Shown in pieces: positions 1-10,600 of a stretch of 64,000 nucleotides of DNA. Made by a program: the position numbers and the translations under genes. Source of the stretch: CAYNTS01 sp964400495 (lineage in GTDB: Bacteria > Fidelibacterota > Marinisomatia > SCGC-AAA003-L08 > D37C17); contig CAYNTS010000003.1 of the NCBI GenBank assembly GCA_964400495.1, positions 1 to 64,000 on the forward strand, written 5' to 3'. The notes below the pieces were generated by a model. It ran no database searches. It worked only from the letters and a program-made list of their open reading frames with translations, and was not told the origin of the DNA. The stretch's first letter is position 1; each line of letters begins with the position of its first letter.

Positions 1-53
1 TACAGATGGGCTGTATGACTTCTTAAGGTGTCCGTTTTTTTGTAGGAAGATCA

Positions 54-1265
54 GTGAAAACAAATTATTTAATAGCAATTAAACAACTTAAAAGTAGAAA
101 TGATATTAGTTTTTTTACTTTTTCTACCTTGTTAAGTATTATAGGTCTTACTCTTGGAGTTTCGTCGCTTTTAATAATTTCCTCTATTACTCGTGGTTTT
201 AATCAAACTATTGAAGATAAACTTTCAAATATTGATGGTCATCTACGGATAAATAATATTTTTCAAGATGAAATCACAAACGAAGAATCAAACCAAATAA
301 TTTCTTTACTTGATACGGTAGTTAAAAATTCAACAACATACCCTTATTTTGAATCTCATGGAATGATAAGAAATAAATCCTTAACGGATGGTGTAATTAT
401 TTATGGTGTAGATAAAAGGTCAGTTGAAAATATTTTTCACTTAAATGAATTTGAAACCAAAGGTAATTGTAATTTAGATGATTTGAATACAATAATCTTA
501 GGTGAAAAGTTAGCAACTTCCCTTGAAATTGAAATAAATGATGATGTAATCCTGTTCAATATTAATAATGTAGTTAACAAAAATATAATTAAAGCAAGTT
601 CATTCAAAGTAGCTGGTTTTTTTTCAACAGGATTTCCAGAATATGATAAACTGCCTGTTTTTATTGATATACAAAATGCAAAAATATTATTTGAAACTGA
701 CAATTTAACAGGAACTATTACATCCATAAATAATGTGCAAAATTTAGATGAAGTTGAAAATAAAATTAATATAGTGTTGCCAAAACATTTTCAACAAACA
801 ACATGGAAGGATAGACACTATCAACTAATATCTTGGCTAAATATTTATGATATTCCAATAAAATTATTGATGTTATTTATTACATTAATCGCAATATTTA
901 ATATTGCTTCAACATTATGGATGGATATTACACAGAAAACTAGAGAAATAGGAATCCTAAAAACTATTGGCTTCTTAAAGAAAGATATATATAATATTTT
1001 TATTATTAAAAGTTTTATAATTGGATTTGTAGGCATTTTAGCAGGAAGTGTTTTAGCAATATTATTAATAGGTGTTCAGTATCAATTCCATATAATTGAA
1101 ATACCTTCTTCAGTCTACTTTATGTCATATTTGCCAGTTGCAACTGCATTAATTGATTTTATAATAATTTCTGTAGTTACATTATTTGCAACAGTTATAT
1201 TTTCTTTATTCCCAGCTAAATTCGCTTCCAATATTAAACCTTCGATAGCAGTTGCATATGAATAA
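54..1265 (+). CDS. lolC: LolC/LolE-family lipoprotein-releasing permease (first copy)
   Basis: Inner-membrane permease subunit of the Lol ABC exporter, which extracts lipoproteins from the inner membrane and hands them to a periplasmic carrier. The 403 residues have the MacB/FtsX-like layout: one membrane segment near residues 20-44, a large periplasmic domain (about 45-265), then three membrane segments near 267-290, 318-342 and 365-388. The conserved cytoplasmic loop REIGILKTIGF lies at 298-308. The start is GTG, preceded by AGGAAG at 44-49. A second permease and the matching ATPase follow in overlapping frames, so this is a lolC-lolE-lolD operon. Which permease is truly LolC and which LolE cannot be told from sequence alone; a MacB-type exporter is less likely because the ATPase is a separate gene and there are two permeases. 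Confidence 0.85.
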   Translation: MKTNYLIAIKQLKSRNDISFFTFSTLLSIIGLTLGVSSLLIISSITRGFNQTIEDKLSNIDGHLRINNIFQDEITNEESNQIISLLDTVVKNSTTYPYFESHGMIRNKSLTDGVIIYGVDKRSVENIFHLNEFETKGNCNLDDLNTIILGEKLATSLEIEINDDVILFNINNVVNKNIIKASSFKVAGFFSTGFPEYDKLPVFIDIQNAKILFETDNLTGTITSINNVQNLDEVENKINIVLPKHFQQTTWKDRHYQLISWLNIYDIPIKLLMLFITLIAIFNIASTLWMDITQKTREIGILKTIGFLKKDIYNIFIIKSFIIGFVGILAGSVLAILLIGVQYQFHIIEIPSSVYFMSYLPVATALIDFIIISVVTLFATVIFSLFPAKFASNIKPSIAVAYE

Positions 1266-2424
1266 TTTTGTATTAATTTGGCGTTTAATTTCTAGGAAAG
1301 GTGGAAAGAGAAATTTTAAATGGGGACTATTATTACCTGTAATTGGCGTTTTCCTTGGAACATTAATAGTTTCACTTACTATTTCCATTATGGAAGGATT
1401 AGAGCATAAAATATTTACTAGTATTTCAACATTCTCTTCCCCAGCTTATTTTAATGTTAAAAAAGAAGATATACATAAATATTCAACATTATTAAACAAT
1501 TTAAATATTAAAAATGAGAAATCAATATCTAGAAAAGCAATAGTTCATACAGGTGAAAATTTTAGATTGTTAAACGTAATTGGAACCAATTCTGAACTAT
1601 ATTTCCCTAATCAGATTCATAATAATTATACAAAATCTAATAATAATACTAATGAAATTGTAATTGGTGAATTATTATCATTAAAATTAGGTGTTGACGT
1701 AGGAAATGAGATTTTCATAATAGCACCTTTGGATATTAACTTAGCAACATCAATCCCCAAAAAAGAAAAATTTAAAATCGTAAATATATTTACTCATGAT
1801 GTTAAAGACTATGAAAACAATACAATATTTATTCCTTATTCAATTGCGGAAAACATGTTTCCCTATTCAAGTGAATATTCAATTAAATTAGAAAATAAGT
1901 TATCTGAAAATCAATTAAAGCTAATTGAACTTGAAGAGTTAAAGAGTAAATATGGGACATGGGAAGAAGGCAATATAGATTTTATCAATGCAATGAAATT
2001 AGAAAAAATAGCGTATAGTATTTTTGGTTTTTTAATAATAATAATTTCGGCATTTACACTTCTGGCTATGATGAGTATGTCAACAATACATAAAAGAAAG
2101 GAAATTGGAATTTTGAGGACAATTGGATTTGATTCTTTTCATATTGCAAATATTTTTTATTTACAGAGCATTTTAACTTCAATAATTGGTTCCATTGCTG
2201 GCTTAACAACTACTTATTATTTGATTTTTTTAAACATGAAATATGACATTTTAGTAAATGTAATATCAAGTTTTCCATTTAAAGAATTTCCCCTTTTATT
2301 ATCATTAAATAATTGTATTTTAATTGTACTGATATCGTGTTTAATTATGATATGTAGTTCACTATACCCAGCTAGACTTATCAAAAATATGGGTATAGTC
2401 AGAGCAATCGAGAATAATTTATGA
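1258..2424 (+). CDS. lolE: LolC/LolE-family lipoprotein-releasing permease (second copy)
   Basis: Second transmembrane subunit of the putative Lol exporter. It has the same plan as its upstream neighbour: an N-terminal membrane segment (around residues 23-45), a periplasmic domain, and three C-terminal membrane segments with the conserved loop KEIGILRTIGF before the third segment. The ATG at 1258 is preferred, giving 388 residues and an overlap with the upstream stop (ATGAATAA). An in-frame TTG at 1252 would add two residues. The two permeases differ clearly in the periplasmic domain, so this looks like a heterodimeric LolCE transporter rather than a recent duplication. Confidence 0.84.
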   Translation: MNNFVLIWRLISRKGGKRNFKWGLLLPVIGVFLGTLIVSLTISIMEGLEHKIFTSISTFSSPAYFNVKKEDIHKYSTLLNNLNIKNEKSISRKAIVHTGENFRLLNVIGTNSELYFPNQIHNNYTKSNNNTNEIVIGELLSLKLGVDVGNEIFIIAPLDINLATSIPKKEKFKIVNIFTHDVKDYENNTIFIPYSIAENMFPYSSEYSIKLENKLSENQLKLIELEELKSKYGTWEEGNIDFINAMKLEKIAYSIFGFLIIIISAFTLLAMMSMSTIHKRKEIGILRTIGFDSFHIANIFYLQSILTSIIGSIAGLTTTYYLIFLNMKYDILVNVISSFPFKEFPLLLSLNNCILIVLISCLIMICSSLYPARLIKNMGIVRAIENNL

Positions 2425-3089
2425 AAATATTGAAAGCAGAAAATTTAACCAAAACATTTAAAACTGAAATTGAAGATATAAACGTTATTTCATCATTATC
2501 TCTTGAAGTTAATGAGGGTGAGATATTAGCAATCTATGGACCTTCAGGTGCAGGGAAATCAACATTACTGCATTTACTCGGTACCCTAGATAATTTTGAT
2601 TCAGGGGAACTACATATTAATAACATTAAAATTAATTCTAGTTCAGGCAACGCAAAAATACGTCGTGAAAATCTTGGATTTGTTTTCCAACTTCATCATT
2701 TGCTTCCTGAGTTTACAGTACTTGAAAATTTATTGATTCCTCAAATGTTAATTAATACTGATGTAAATTATTCGAAGGAATTTGCTAGAGAATTATTAAA
2801 TTCAATGAATTTATTAAACAGACAGAATCATTATCCAGACCAAATTTCTGGAGGCGAAAGGCAAAGAGTTGCCGTACTACGAGCTCTTGTCAATAAACCT
2901 GCTGTTGTCATTGCCGATGAGCCGACTGGGAATTTAGATAGTGAAAATAGTAAATTATTACTCGATTTAATAGTAAAATTAAATCAAAAATATAAACAAA
3001 CTTTCATTATTGCTACACACGATTTGAAAATTGAAAAAATTGCTGATAGATCCATGGTGTTGCAAAATGGAGAGTTAAAATTAAAATAG
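2421..3089 (+). CDS. lolD: Lipoprotein-releasing ABC transporter ATP-binding protein LolD
   Basis: ATPase that powers the Lol exporter from the cytoplasmic face. Its 222 residues carry Walker A GPSGAGKST (40-48), the Q-loop near 90, the ABC signature ISGGERQRV (142-150), Walker B AVVIADEP (161-168) followed by the D-loop, and the H-loop ATHD near 199. The start codon overlaps the stop of the preceding permease (ATGA), indicating translational coupling. Length and the LHHLLPEFTVLEN stretch after the Q-loop are typical of the LolD/MacB-type ATPase family. Position directly behind two LolC/E permeases fixes the assignment. Confidence 0.92.
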   Translation: MKILKAENLTKTFKTEIEDINVISSLSLEVNEGEILAIYGPSGAGKSTLLHLLGTLDNFDSGELHINNIKINSSSGNAKIRRENLGFVFQLHHLLPEFTVLENLLIPQMLINTDVNYSKEFARELLNSMNLLNRQNHYPDQISGGERQRVAVLRALVNKPAVVIADEPTGNLDSENSKLLLDLIVKLNQKYKQTFIIATHDLKIEKIADRSMVLQNGELKLK

Positions 3090-3099
3090 AGAGAATATT

Positions 3100-5553
3100 A
3101 TGAAGGAAAATTTTTCAAAAGGTGTTCAAAAAATTCTTAAATATGCTAAGGAAGAAGCAGTTAGATTAGGACATAGCTATGTAGGGTCAGAACATTTATT
3201 GTTAGGTATTATCCAAGACTCTAACGGAAAAGCAAATTCTGTTTTAATTTCAATTGGTTGCGATTTAGATGAAATGAAAGCAATGATTGAAGAAATGACA
3301 AAGCCAAGTGGTGGAACTATGACCTTAGGGCATTTGCCCTTAACAAGACGTGCAGAACGAATTTTGAGAACTACTTACGCAGAAGCACAGAATATGAGTA
3401 TAGAAATTGCAACTCAAATTCACATGTTACTTGCATTAGTTAAAGAGTCTGATGGGTTAGCAAGTGAAGTATTACAAGCATATTCTATTGATTATGAACT
3501 GCTAAATTCTTATATAAGTTCATCAAAAAAGAAATCTACAAATATAAAATCATCAAAAAAGAATGTAAAATCACCAACTCCTACATTAGAAATGTTTAGT
3601 AGAGATATTTCTCAAATGGTTGAAGAAAATAAAATAGATCCAGTAATTGGGCGTGAAATAGAAATTGAAAGAGTTGCTCAAATATTAAGCCGTAGAAAAA
3701 AGAATAATCCTGTGTTAATTGGTGAACCAGGCGTTGGTAAAACAGCTATTGTCGAAGGTCTTGCACTTAGAATTCATAACAAGCAAGTTCCTAGATTACT
3801 TTGGGGACAACGTGTAATTGTTCTTGATTTAGCTGGATTAATTGCAGGAACAAAATATCGTGGTCAGTTCGAAGAAAGAATGCGAACTTTAATGCTTGAA
3901 TTAGAAGCAACTAATGATATCATAGTTTTTATTGACGAGTTACATACAATAGTTGGAGCTGGAGGTGCAACAGGGTCATTAGATGCTGCAAATTTATTTA
4001 AACCAGCGCTAGCAAGAGGAGAAATTCAAATCATTGGTGCAACCACATTAAATGAATACCGAAAATTTATTGAAAAGGACGGTGCACTAGAACGAAGATT
4101 TCAAAAAATATTAGTTGACCAACCATCAATTTCTGACACAATTTCAATTTTAAAGGGAATTAGTGAAAAATATGAGAATCACCATCAGGTAAATTATACA
4201 AATAATGCATTATCTGCATGTGTAGAACTAAGTGAAAGATACATTGCAGATAAGTATTTACCAGATAAAGCAATTGATATTTTAGATGAAGTTGGCTCCA
4301 GAGTGCATATCAATAATATAAATGTACCAAATTCAATATTGAAACTTGAAAAGCAAATTCATAAAGTTCGCAAGGAAAAAGAAAATGTTATTACACATCA
4401 AAAATTTGAAAATGCAGCAGTTTTGCGCGATAAGGAACGTAAACTTTCAGATAAATTAAAATCATTACAATCTGATTGGACCAATAAAGAATTCAAAATT
4501 CGACCAATTGTTTCAGAAAATGATGTAGCTGATGTTGTTTCAATGATAACAGGAATTCCTTTAAGTAAAATTGCAGAATCAGAACATCAAAGAATTACAA
4601 ATATCGATAAAGAACTCAAAGAAAAAGTAATTGGACAAGATGAAGCAATAGATAAACTATCTCTATCAATAAAAAGATCAAGATTAGGATTAAAAAACCC
4701 AAATCATCCGATAGGTTCATTTATGTTTTTAGGTCCTACTGGTGTTGGTAAAACAGAACTTGGTAAAGTTCTAGCACATCATCTATTTGAGAAGGAAGAT
4801 TCGTTAGTTAAAATTGACATGTCTGAGTACATGGAGCGATATAATGTATCTAGATTAATCGGTGCCCCTCCTGGATATGTTGGATATGAAGAAGGTGGAC
4901 AGTTAACAGAACGTGTTAGGAGAAATCCCTATTCAATAATTTTATTTGATGAGATTGAGAAAGCACATAGTGATGTGTTTAATATTTTGCTCCAAATTTT
5001 AGATGAAGGAAGAATTACTGATAGTTTGGGACGCACTGTTGATTTTAGAAATACAATTATAATATTAACATCAAATATTGGGACAGGCAAAGTAAGTTCA
5101 TCTAAAATTGGTTTCAATAAAGATAAAAATAATAATGATATGAAACATGATTTAATTCAAAATGTGAAAAAATATTTTAAACCAGAATTTTTAAATAGAC
5201 TTGATGAAATTTTAATATTTAATTCATTAACACAAGAAGATTTGTATAAAATTGTTGATTTGCAGTTAGTGGATTTAAAAAACAATTTGTCTAAAAAGAA
5301 TAATGTTCTAAAAGTAACATCTACTGCAAAAAAAGCTCTTTTAATTGATGGAAGCCATAGAGAATGGGGTGCAAGACCTCTCAGAAGGTTAATCCAAAAT
5401 GAAATTGAAAATGAAATAGCATCTAGATTTCTCTCCGGTGAATTTCAGGATAATGGAATAATTACTGTCAAAGCAAAGGCAAATAAATTAATTTTTGATC
5501 AAAAATTGAAATCAAACAAGAAAAATTCAAAATCGACTACAGTTAAAGTTTAA
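3100..5553 (+). CDS. clpC: ATP-dependent Clp protease ATPase subunit ClpC
   Basis: AAA+ unfoldase that feeds substrates to ClpP. The 817 residues contain a double Clp N-domain (about 1-145), AAA-1 with Walker A GEPGVGKT (208-215) and the pore-loop region AGTKYRGQFEERM, a UVR-type coiled middle segment (about 420-455), and AAA-2 with Walker A GPTGVGKT (545-552) and Walker B IILFDEIEKAH. The UVR motif and short middle domain mark ClpC rather than ClpB. The gene starts 10 bases after lolD and has no visible promoter of its own. The usual Firmicutes partners (ctsR, mcsA, mcsB) are absent, so regulation must differ here. Confidence 0.93.
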   Translation: MKENFSKGVQKILKYAKEEAVRLGHSYVGSEHLLLGIIQDSNGKANSVLISIGCDLDEMKAMIEEMTKPSGGTMTLGHLPLTRRAERILRTTYAEAQNMSIEIATQIHMLLALVKESDGLASEVLQAYSIDYELLNSYISSSKKKSTNIKSSKKNVKSPTPTLEMFSRDISQMVEENKIDPVIGREIEIERVAQILSRRKKNNPVLIGEPGVGKTAIVEGLALRIHNKQVPRLLWGQRVIVLDLAGLIAGTKYRGQFEERMRTLMLELEATNDIIVFIDELHTIVGAGGATGSLDAANLFKPALARGEIQIIGATTLNEYRKFIEKDGALERRFQKILVDQPSISDTISILKGISEKYENHHQVNYTNNALSACVELSERYIADKYLPDKAIDILDEVGSRVHINNINVPNSILKLEKQIHKVRKEKENVITHQKFENAAVLRDKERKLSDKLKSLQSDWTNKEFKIRPIVSENDVADVVSMITGIPLSKIAESEHQRITNIDKELKEKVIGQDEAIDKLSLSIKRSRLGLKNPNHPIGSFMFLGPTGVGKTELGKVLAHHLFEKEDSLVKIDMSEYMERYNVSRLIGAPPGYVGYEEGGQLTERVRRNPYSIILFDEIEKAHSDVFNILLQILDEGRITDSLGRTVDFRNTIIILTSNIGTGKVSSSKIGFNKDKNNNDMKHDLIQNVKKYFKPEFLNRLDEILIFNSLTQEDLYKIVDLQLVDLKNNLSKKNNVLKVTSTAKKALLIDGSHREWGARPLRRLIQNEIENEIASRFLSGEFQDNGIITVKAKANKLIFDQKLKSNKKNSKSTTVKV

Positions 5554-5561
5554 TCTAATTA

Positions 5562-5610
5562 AGTCTGCCATATTGACTGCATAACTTTGTACGGCATAAT
5601 TTTTGCAAAA
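5562..5610 (+). promoter_or_regulatory. dnaK upstream region: half-site plus sigma-54-like promoter
   Basis: AGTCTGCCATAT lies at 5562-5573 and its reverse complement recurs upstream of groES. TTTGT follows at 5586-5590. A sigma-54-like element comes next: GG at 5593-5594 and GC at 5605-5606, separated by exactly ten bases, within CGGCAT-N5-TTTGCA. A start site about 12 bases beyond the GC would fall near 5617, leaving about 40 bases to the ATG. The classical -24/-12 consensus is TGGCAC-N5-TTGCA, so the element differs by C for T before GG and T for C after GGCA. Function is inferred from this match and from the two related sites in the window. Confidence 0.6.
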
Positions 5611-5656
5611 TGTCGTATGTTATATTTTAACTAAAAATTAGAAAATGGAGTAAATA

Positions 5657-7555
5657 ATGGGTAAAATAATTGGAATAGACTTAGGTACAACAAATTCATG
5701 TGTTGCAGTAATGGAAGGTGGTAGTCCTACAGTTATAACAAATAGCGAAGGTGGACGAACAACTCCATCTGTAGTAGCGTTTACAAAAGAAGGTGAAACA
5801 ATAATTGGACAACCAGCTAAACGACAAGCTGTAACTAATCCTCAGTTTACAATATCATCTTCAAAAAGATTTGTTGGGCGAATGTTTGACGAAGTTAGTA
5901 TTGAAATGTCTGAAATGCCTTATGAAATTGTAAAAGGTTCAAATGGTGAAGTAACATTTAAAACTAAAGATAATCAATATGCACCACCACAAATAAGTGC
6001 AATGGTATTACAAAAAATTAAACAAACTGCAGAAGAGTATTTAGGTGAAAAAGTAACAGACGCAGTTATAACTGTTCCAGCTTATTTTAATGATTCACAA
6101 AGACAAGCAACAAAAGATGCAGGTAAAATTGCTGGGTTTAATGTAAGACGAATTATTAATGAACCAACTGCAGCAGCTTTGGCATACGGACTCGATAAAA
6201 AAACTGAAGAAAAAATAGCAGTATTTGACTTAGGTGGTGGTACTTTTGATGTTTCTATCTTAGAAATTGGTGATGGTGTGTTTGAGGTATTATCAACAAA
6301 TGGTGACACTCATTTAGGTGGTGATGATTTTGATCAATATATTGTAAACTGGTTAGTTAGTGAATTTAAAAAGTCAGATAATATTGATTTAAGTAATGAC
6401 CCAATGGCTTTACAAAGACTTCGTGAAGCTGCAGAAAAATCAAAATGTGAGTTATCATCTTCTAAACAAACAGAGATAAACTTACCATTTATTACTGCTG
6501 ATTCTTCTGGTCCTCGTCATTTCAACTTAACTTTAACAAGAGCTAAATTTGATCAATTAACAGATAATTTAGTTCAAAGAACTAAAAAACCTTGTCAGAA
6601 AGCTTTAAAAGATGCGGGGTTAAAAGCATCAGATATTAATGAAGTAATTTTAGTTGGTGGATCAACTCGTATTCCAAAAGTGCAAGAAATTGTTAAAGAA
6701 ATATTTAAAAAAGAACCAAATAAAGGTGTAAACCCGGATGAGGTTGTAGCAATTGGCGCATCAATCCAAGGTGGTGTTTTAGGTGGTGAGGTAGATGATA
6801 TTTTATTACTTGACGTAACTCCACTTTCATTAGGGCTTGAAACTTTGGGTGGTGTATTTACAAGATTAATTGATTCGAATACAACAATTCCAGCTAAGAA
6901 AAGTCAAATATTCTCTACAGCTGCTGATAATCAACCATCTGTTGAAATTCATGTGCTTCAGGGTGAAAGACAAATGGCACTTGATAATAAGTCATTAGGT
7001 CGATTTCATTTAGATGGCATTCCACCAGCACCAAGAGGAATTCCTCAAGTTGAAGTTACATTCGATATTGATGCTAACGGTATATTAAATGTTTCTGCAT
7101 CAGATAAGGCAACTGGAAAAGAACAATCTATTCGTATTGAAGCTTCTAGTGGGTTAAGCGATGATGAAATTAATAAAATGAAGCAAGATGCTGAAGAACA
7201 TGAAAAAGAAGATGCTGAGAAAAAAGAATCTGTTGAAGTTCACAATTCTGCAGAACAACTTGTTTATCAAACAGAAAAACAAGTAGACGAATTAGGTGAT
7301 AAACTAAGTGACGAAGATAAACAGCCAATTAATGAATGTGTGGAAAAACTAAAAACTGCTAATTCAGGTTCAGATATTGAAGCCATAAAAACTGCAATTG
7401 AAGAATTGAACAGTGCTTGGACAAAAGTGTCTGAAAAAATATATCAACAAACTCAAGCAGAAACTACACAAGAACAACAACCAACTGAAAATGCATCAAC
7501 TAAAGATGACATCGAAGATGCCGACTTTGAAGTTGTTGACGAAGATAAAAAGTAA
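5657..7555 (+). CDS. dnaK: Molecular chaperone DnaK (Hsp70)
   Basis: Hsp70 chaperone that folds nascent and stress-damaged proteins in an ATP cycle with DnaJ and GrpE. The 632 residues show the family signatures IDLGTTNSCVAVMEGG near the N terminus, VFDLGGGTFDVSILEIGDG in the ATPase domain, VGGSTRIPKVQ later in it, and a substrate-binding domain with the linker region DVTPLSLG. The tail ends in an acidic stretch (DDIEDADFEVVDEDKK) as in other bacterial DnaK proteins. GGAG at 5647-5650 precedes the ATG. It stands alone: no grpE, dnaJ or hrcA is adjacent. It has its own promoter region and its own terminator, so it is a single-gene heat-shock unit. Confidence 0.98.
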   Translation: MGKIIGIDLGTTNSCVAVMEGGSPTVITNSEGGRTTPSVVAFTKEGETIIGQPAKRQAVTNPQFTISSSKRFVGRMFDEVSIEMSEMPYEIVKGSNGEVTFKTKDNQYAPPQISAMVLQKIKQTAEEYLGEKVTDAVITVPAYFNDSQRQATKDAGKIAGFNVRRIINEPTAAALAYGLDKKTEEKIAVFDLGGGTFDVSILEIGDGVFEVLSTNGDTHLGGDDFDQYIVNWLVSEFKKSDNIDLSNDPMALQRLREAAEKSKCELSSSKQTEINLPFITADSSGPRHFNLTLTRAKFDQLTDNLVQRTKKPCQKALKDAGLKASDINEVILVGGSTRIPKVQEIVKEIFKKEPNKGVNPDEVVAIGASIQGGVLGGEVDDILLLDVTPLSLGLETLGGVFTRLIDSNTTIPAKKSQIFSTAADNQPSVEIHVLQGERQMALDNKSLGRFHLDGIPPAPRGIPQVEVTFDIDANGILNVSASDKATGKEQSIRIEASSGLSDDEINKMKQDAEEHEKEDAEKKESVEVHNSAEQLVYQTEKQVDELGDKLSDEDKQPINECVEKLKTANSGSDIEAIKTAIEELNSAWTKVSEKIYQQTQAETTQEQQPTENASTKDDIEDADFEVVDEDKK

Positions 7556-7582
7556 ATAATAAAACTAAAATATACTTCCAGA

Positions 7583-7618
7583 AGAAAACGGACAATTTAT
7601 TGTCCGTTTTCTTTTTTT
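7583..7618 (+). terminator. Rho-independent terminator of dnaK
   Basis: Perfect 13-base inverted repeat, AGAAAACGGACAA (7583-7595) and its complement (7600-7612), with loop TTTA, followed by six Ts (7613-7618). It starts 28 bases after the dnaK stop and separates dnaK from tamB. Confidence 0.95.
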
Positions 7619-7654
7619 ATTGAAACAAAAGTAGTTTAATTTTATTAACTGATA

Positions 7655-10600
7655 ATGGGCAAAAAAAGTATTATAAGAAGAATATTATTTTGGTTATCGA
7701 TTTCAATATTGACGCTACTAAGTGTTTCGGTTGTATTATTAATATTTAAAACAGATATATTTGTTAGAGAATTTCAACCTTTAATTGAAAGTATAATGCA
7801 GAATACATTGGAGCTTGATGTGGGAATTGAGCATATTGAGGGAAATATTATTCGCGGATTTAAGATAACAAATGTGAAGGTAAATCAAAGCGATGATTTA
7901 TTATTCAAAGCAAATGTACTGCAAATAGATCTTAAAATAGTCCCATTAATATATGGTAAATTCATTACACATAATCTATCGATTCATGACGCAGAAACAT
8001 CTGTTCCAGTCTTGCAAAACCTAATCAAGTTAAAAGAAAATTCTATTTTAACTTCAAATATTTCTCCGTTTTTAGAATTACGAAATGTTAATATTCAAAA
8101 TTTGAATATTAATTTTGGTGGTGAAAATGTAATACTCTCAGCAAATTTTAATATTGTGTTTGATGGAACTTTAATTTCAGAAATTGATGAAATTTCTATT
8201 GAATATGAGAACAATGAACATTCATTTAATAATGGAAATTTAAAATTAGAAAATAATATTTTACAACTTAGTAATACCGTATATTCAGCAAATAATTTGA
8301 TTTCTAACATAGATGAGTTTGAATATGATGTTAAAAGTAGTAACCTACATTCTTTGATTGCACAAATAGATGATTATTCCCTAACAGAGCCAAAAATTAA
8401 TTTTAGTAATGTTAATGTTATAATAAAAAAAAATAATTATAAAATTAAAACCTATGTTGATTTAAATGAAAATTATGAACAATTTGAAACTGAAGGAATA
8501 TTTGATACAATTACATTAAATAAGTCTTCTTCAATATTTGATTCCTCTGTTAAAGGTAAGATAACACACACAGCAAGTGATAATTTTAAATATGATTCAT
8601 TAAGTGTTTATTACACAATAGATAATGAATTAAATAATCTACAACATCTCAACATAAATGAAATAAACATTAATGAAAACGAAATTGCTGTTAATGGAAG
8701 CATTCATTTATCAGAAAATAATATTTTTGTAAAAGACTCATTAAAATTTAATTACAATATGATTAAAGGTTCTATTTATGATTGTAAAATATCAAATTTA
8801 GATAATTTTCAATTAAAAGGATTTGTTGAAACAAATAATTATTCAATTTTTAAAAATGAGATTCTACCTGTAAATATAGTGTCAAATGGAAGAACTAATT
8901 TTGATTTGTATAACACTGACGGGGAATTAGTAGTTAGAGCAGATTTGAATTATAGAGAAGGTGAAATTTCAAAAATAAAATATAATTCTTTATTTGCTAA
9001 TTTAATTATTAAAAATAACCAAAGTAATCACGAAATTGAATTAAAATCTACAATAAATGATATAACATTCAATGATATAAAACTTGATACACTTAAGTGG
9101 GATATTTGGTCAGAAACCGAAAATTATTTTACTTCTATTCATGGATTTAATTCAAACAAAGATTACATTTCTATTCATGGTCAACTTCTTGACAATCAAG
9201 TTTTAGTTGATAATTATTTTGCTGATATAAATTCTGTTACAATTGCTGGTGATGAAATGAAAATAAATCTGGTAGATGGTATGTTAGATTTGAATAATAC
9301 AAAATTACAATTTGGCAATGGTACTCTTAGTTTATCAGGTGAATACCATAATAACTCAAAGTATAAATTCCATGGGAATATGAAAGATATAAACATCTCA
9401 GATTTAGCAATTATAACAGGTAACTCACAAAGATTTGATGCTTTATGTGGTGGTGATATTTATCTTTCTAATTGGGATAAATATCCAATGGCTTTGATGG
9501 ATTTAGATTGTAGTAATGGGCAGTTTGATGATATTACTTTTAACGAAATGTCAAGTCAATTTACATATCAAAATAATAGATTATTGTTGAGTGATTTTAA
9601 AATGTACACTGAACTTGGTGATGTGAATTTACATGGATGGGCAACCAACAGTTTAAAAGATGGATTTACACATAACGATTCACTTTCAATTTCTGGTAAA
9701 TTTAATAATTTTGACCTTTTATCATTAAATAGATATTTACCTTGGCAACAAGAAACTGGTGGCAAACTTTCTGGAGATTTTATAATTTCAGGTCCAGTAG
9801 TAAATCCAAATGTAAATATGAATGTAATAATAAATGATCCCAAATTTGATAAGATAACGGGTGAAAATGTAACTGGAGCATTGGTTTATACTAATGAGCG
9901 TTTATATTTAAAAGGACTTCATTTAGTTACTCAGAATGGAGAATATTCTGGAGTAGGTTCTTTACCTGTAGATTTAAGAATTGTTGCTGAAGATGTGAAA
10001 AATATATATGATAATCAAATTGATTTTATGTTTACAGGTATTTCATCAAAATTTGAATTTTTACCACCCTATATACAAAATTTAGATTCACTTACAGGTG
10101 ATTACTCAATTCAACTAAATCTCACCGGAACTTTTAGAAATCCAGTCCGTGAAGGTCAAATAGTCGTACAAAATGGTGCAATATATTTATTACAATTGGA
10201 TAATCCGATAACAGATTTAAAAGGAATAGCAAAAATAAGTGAAAATAAATTAGTAATAGATCAGTTTGAAGCAAGATTAAATGAACAAGAGAAAAAACAA
10301 AATTTTATAAAAGAAACAATTGAAAATATTAAACAGTTATTTACATCTGAAACAAATAAGAACTCCAAAACAAATAATATTTCTATTACTGGTGCAATGG
10401 ATTTAACATCTTTTTTTCAACCAGATTATTTATTGCATTTTAATGGTGAAAATATTTTTGTAAATAGTTCATATGGTCAGTTTTATGGAAGAGGGAATGC
10501 TGAATTTTGGATGACAGGTAAAGACACAGTCAAAATATCGGGTAAATTTAAGCCTAAAGCACATGATTTTACTTTATATGGATTTCCTGAAGGTGATGAT

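Noticed and set aside
1..53. End of a preceding gene
   Set aside because: All three plus frames give only very short tails before a stop or run into lolC; no family can be recognised.
5554..5656. CIRCE element for HrcA upstream of dnaK
   Set aside because: No TTAGCACTC-N9-GAGTGCTAA or close variant is present here or upstream of groES.
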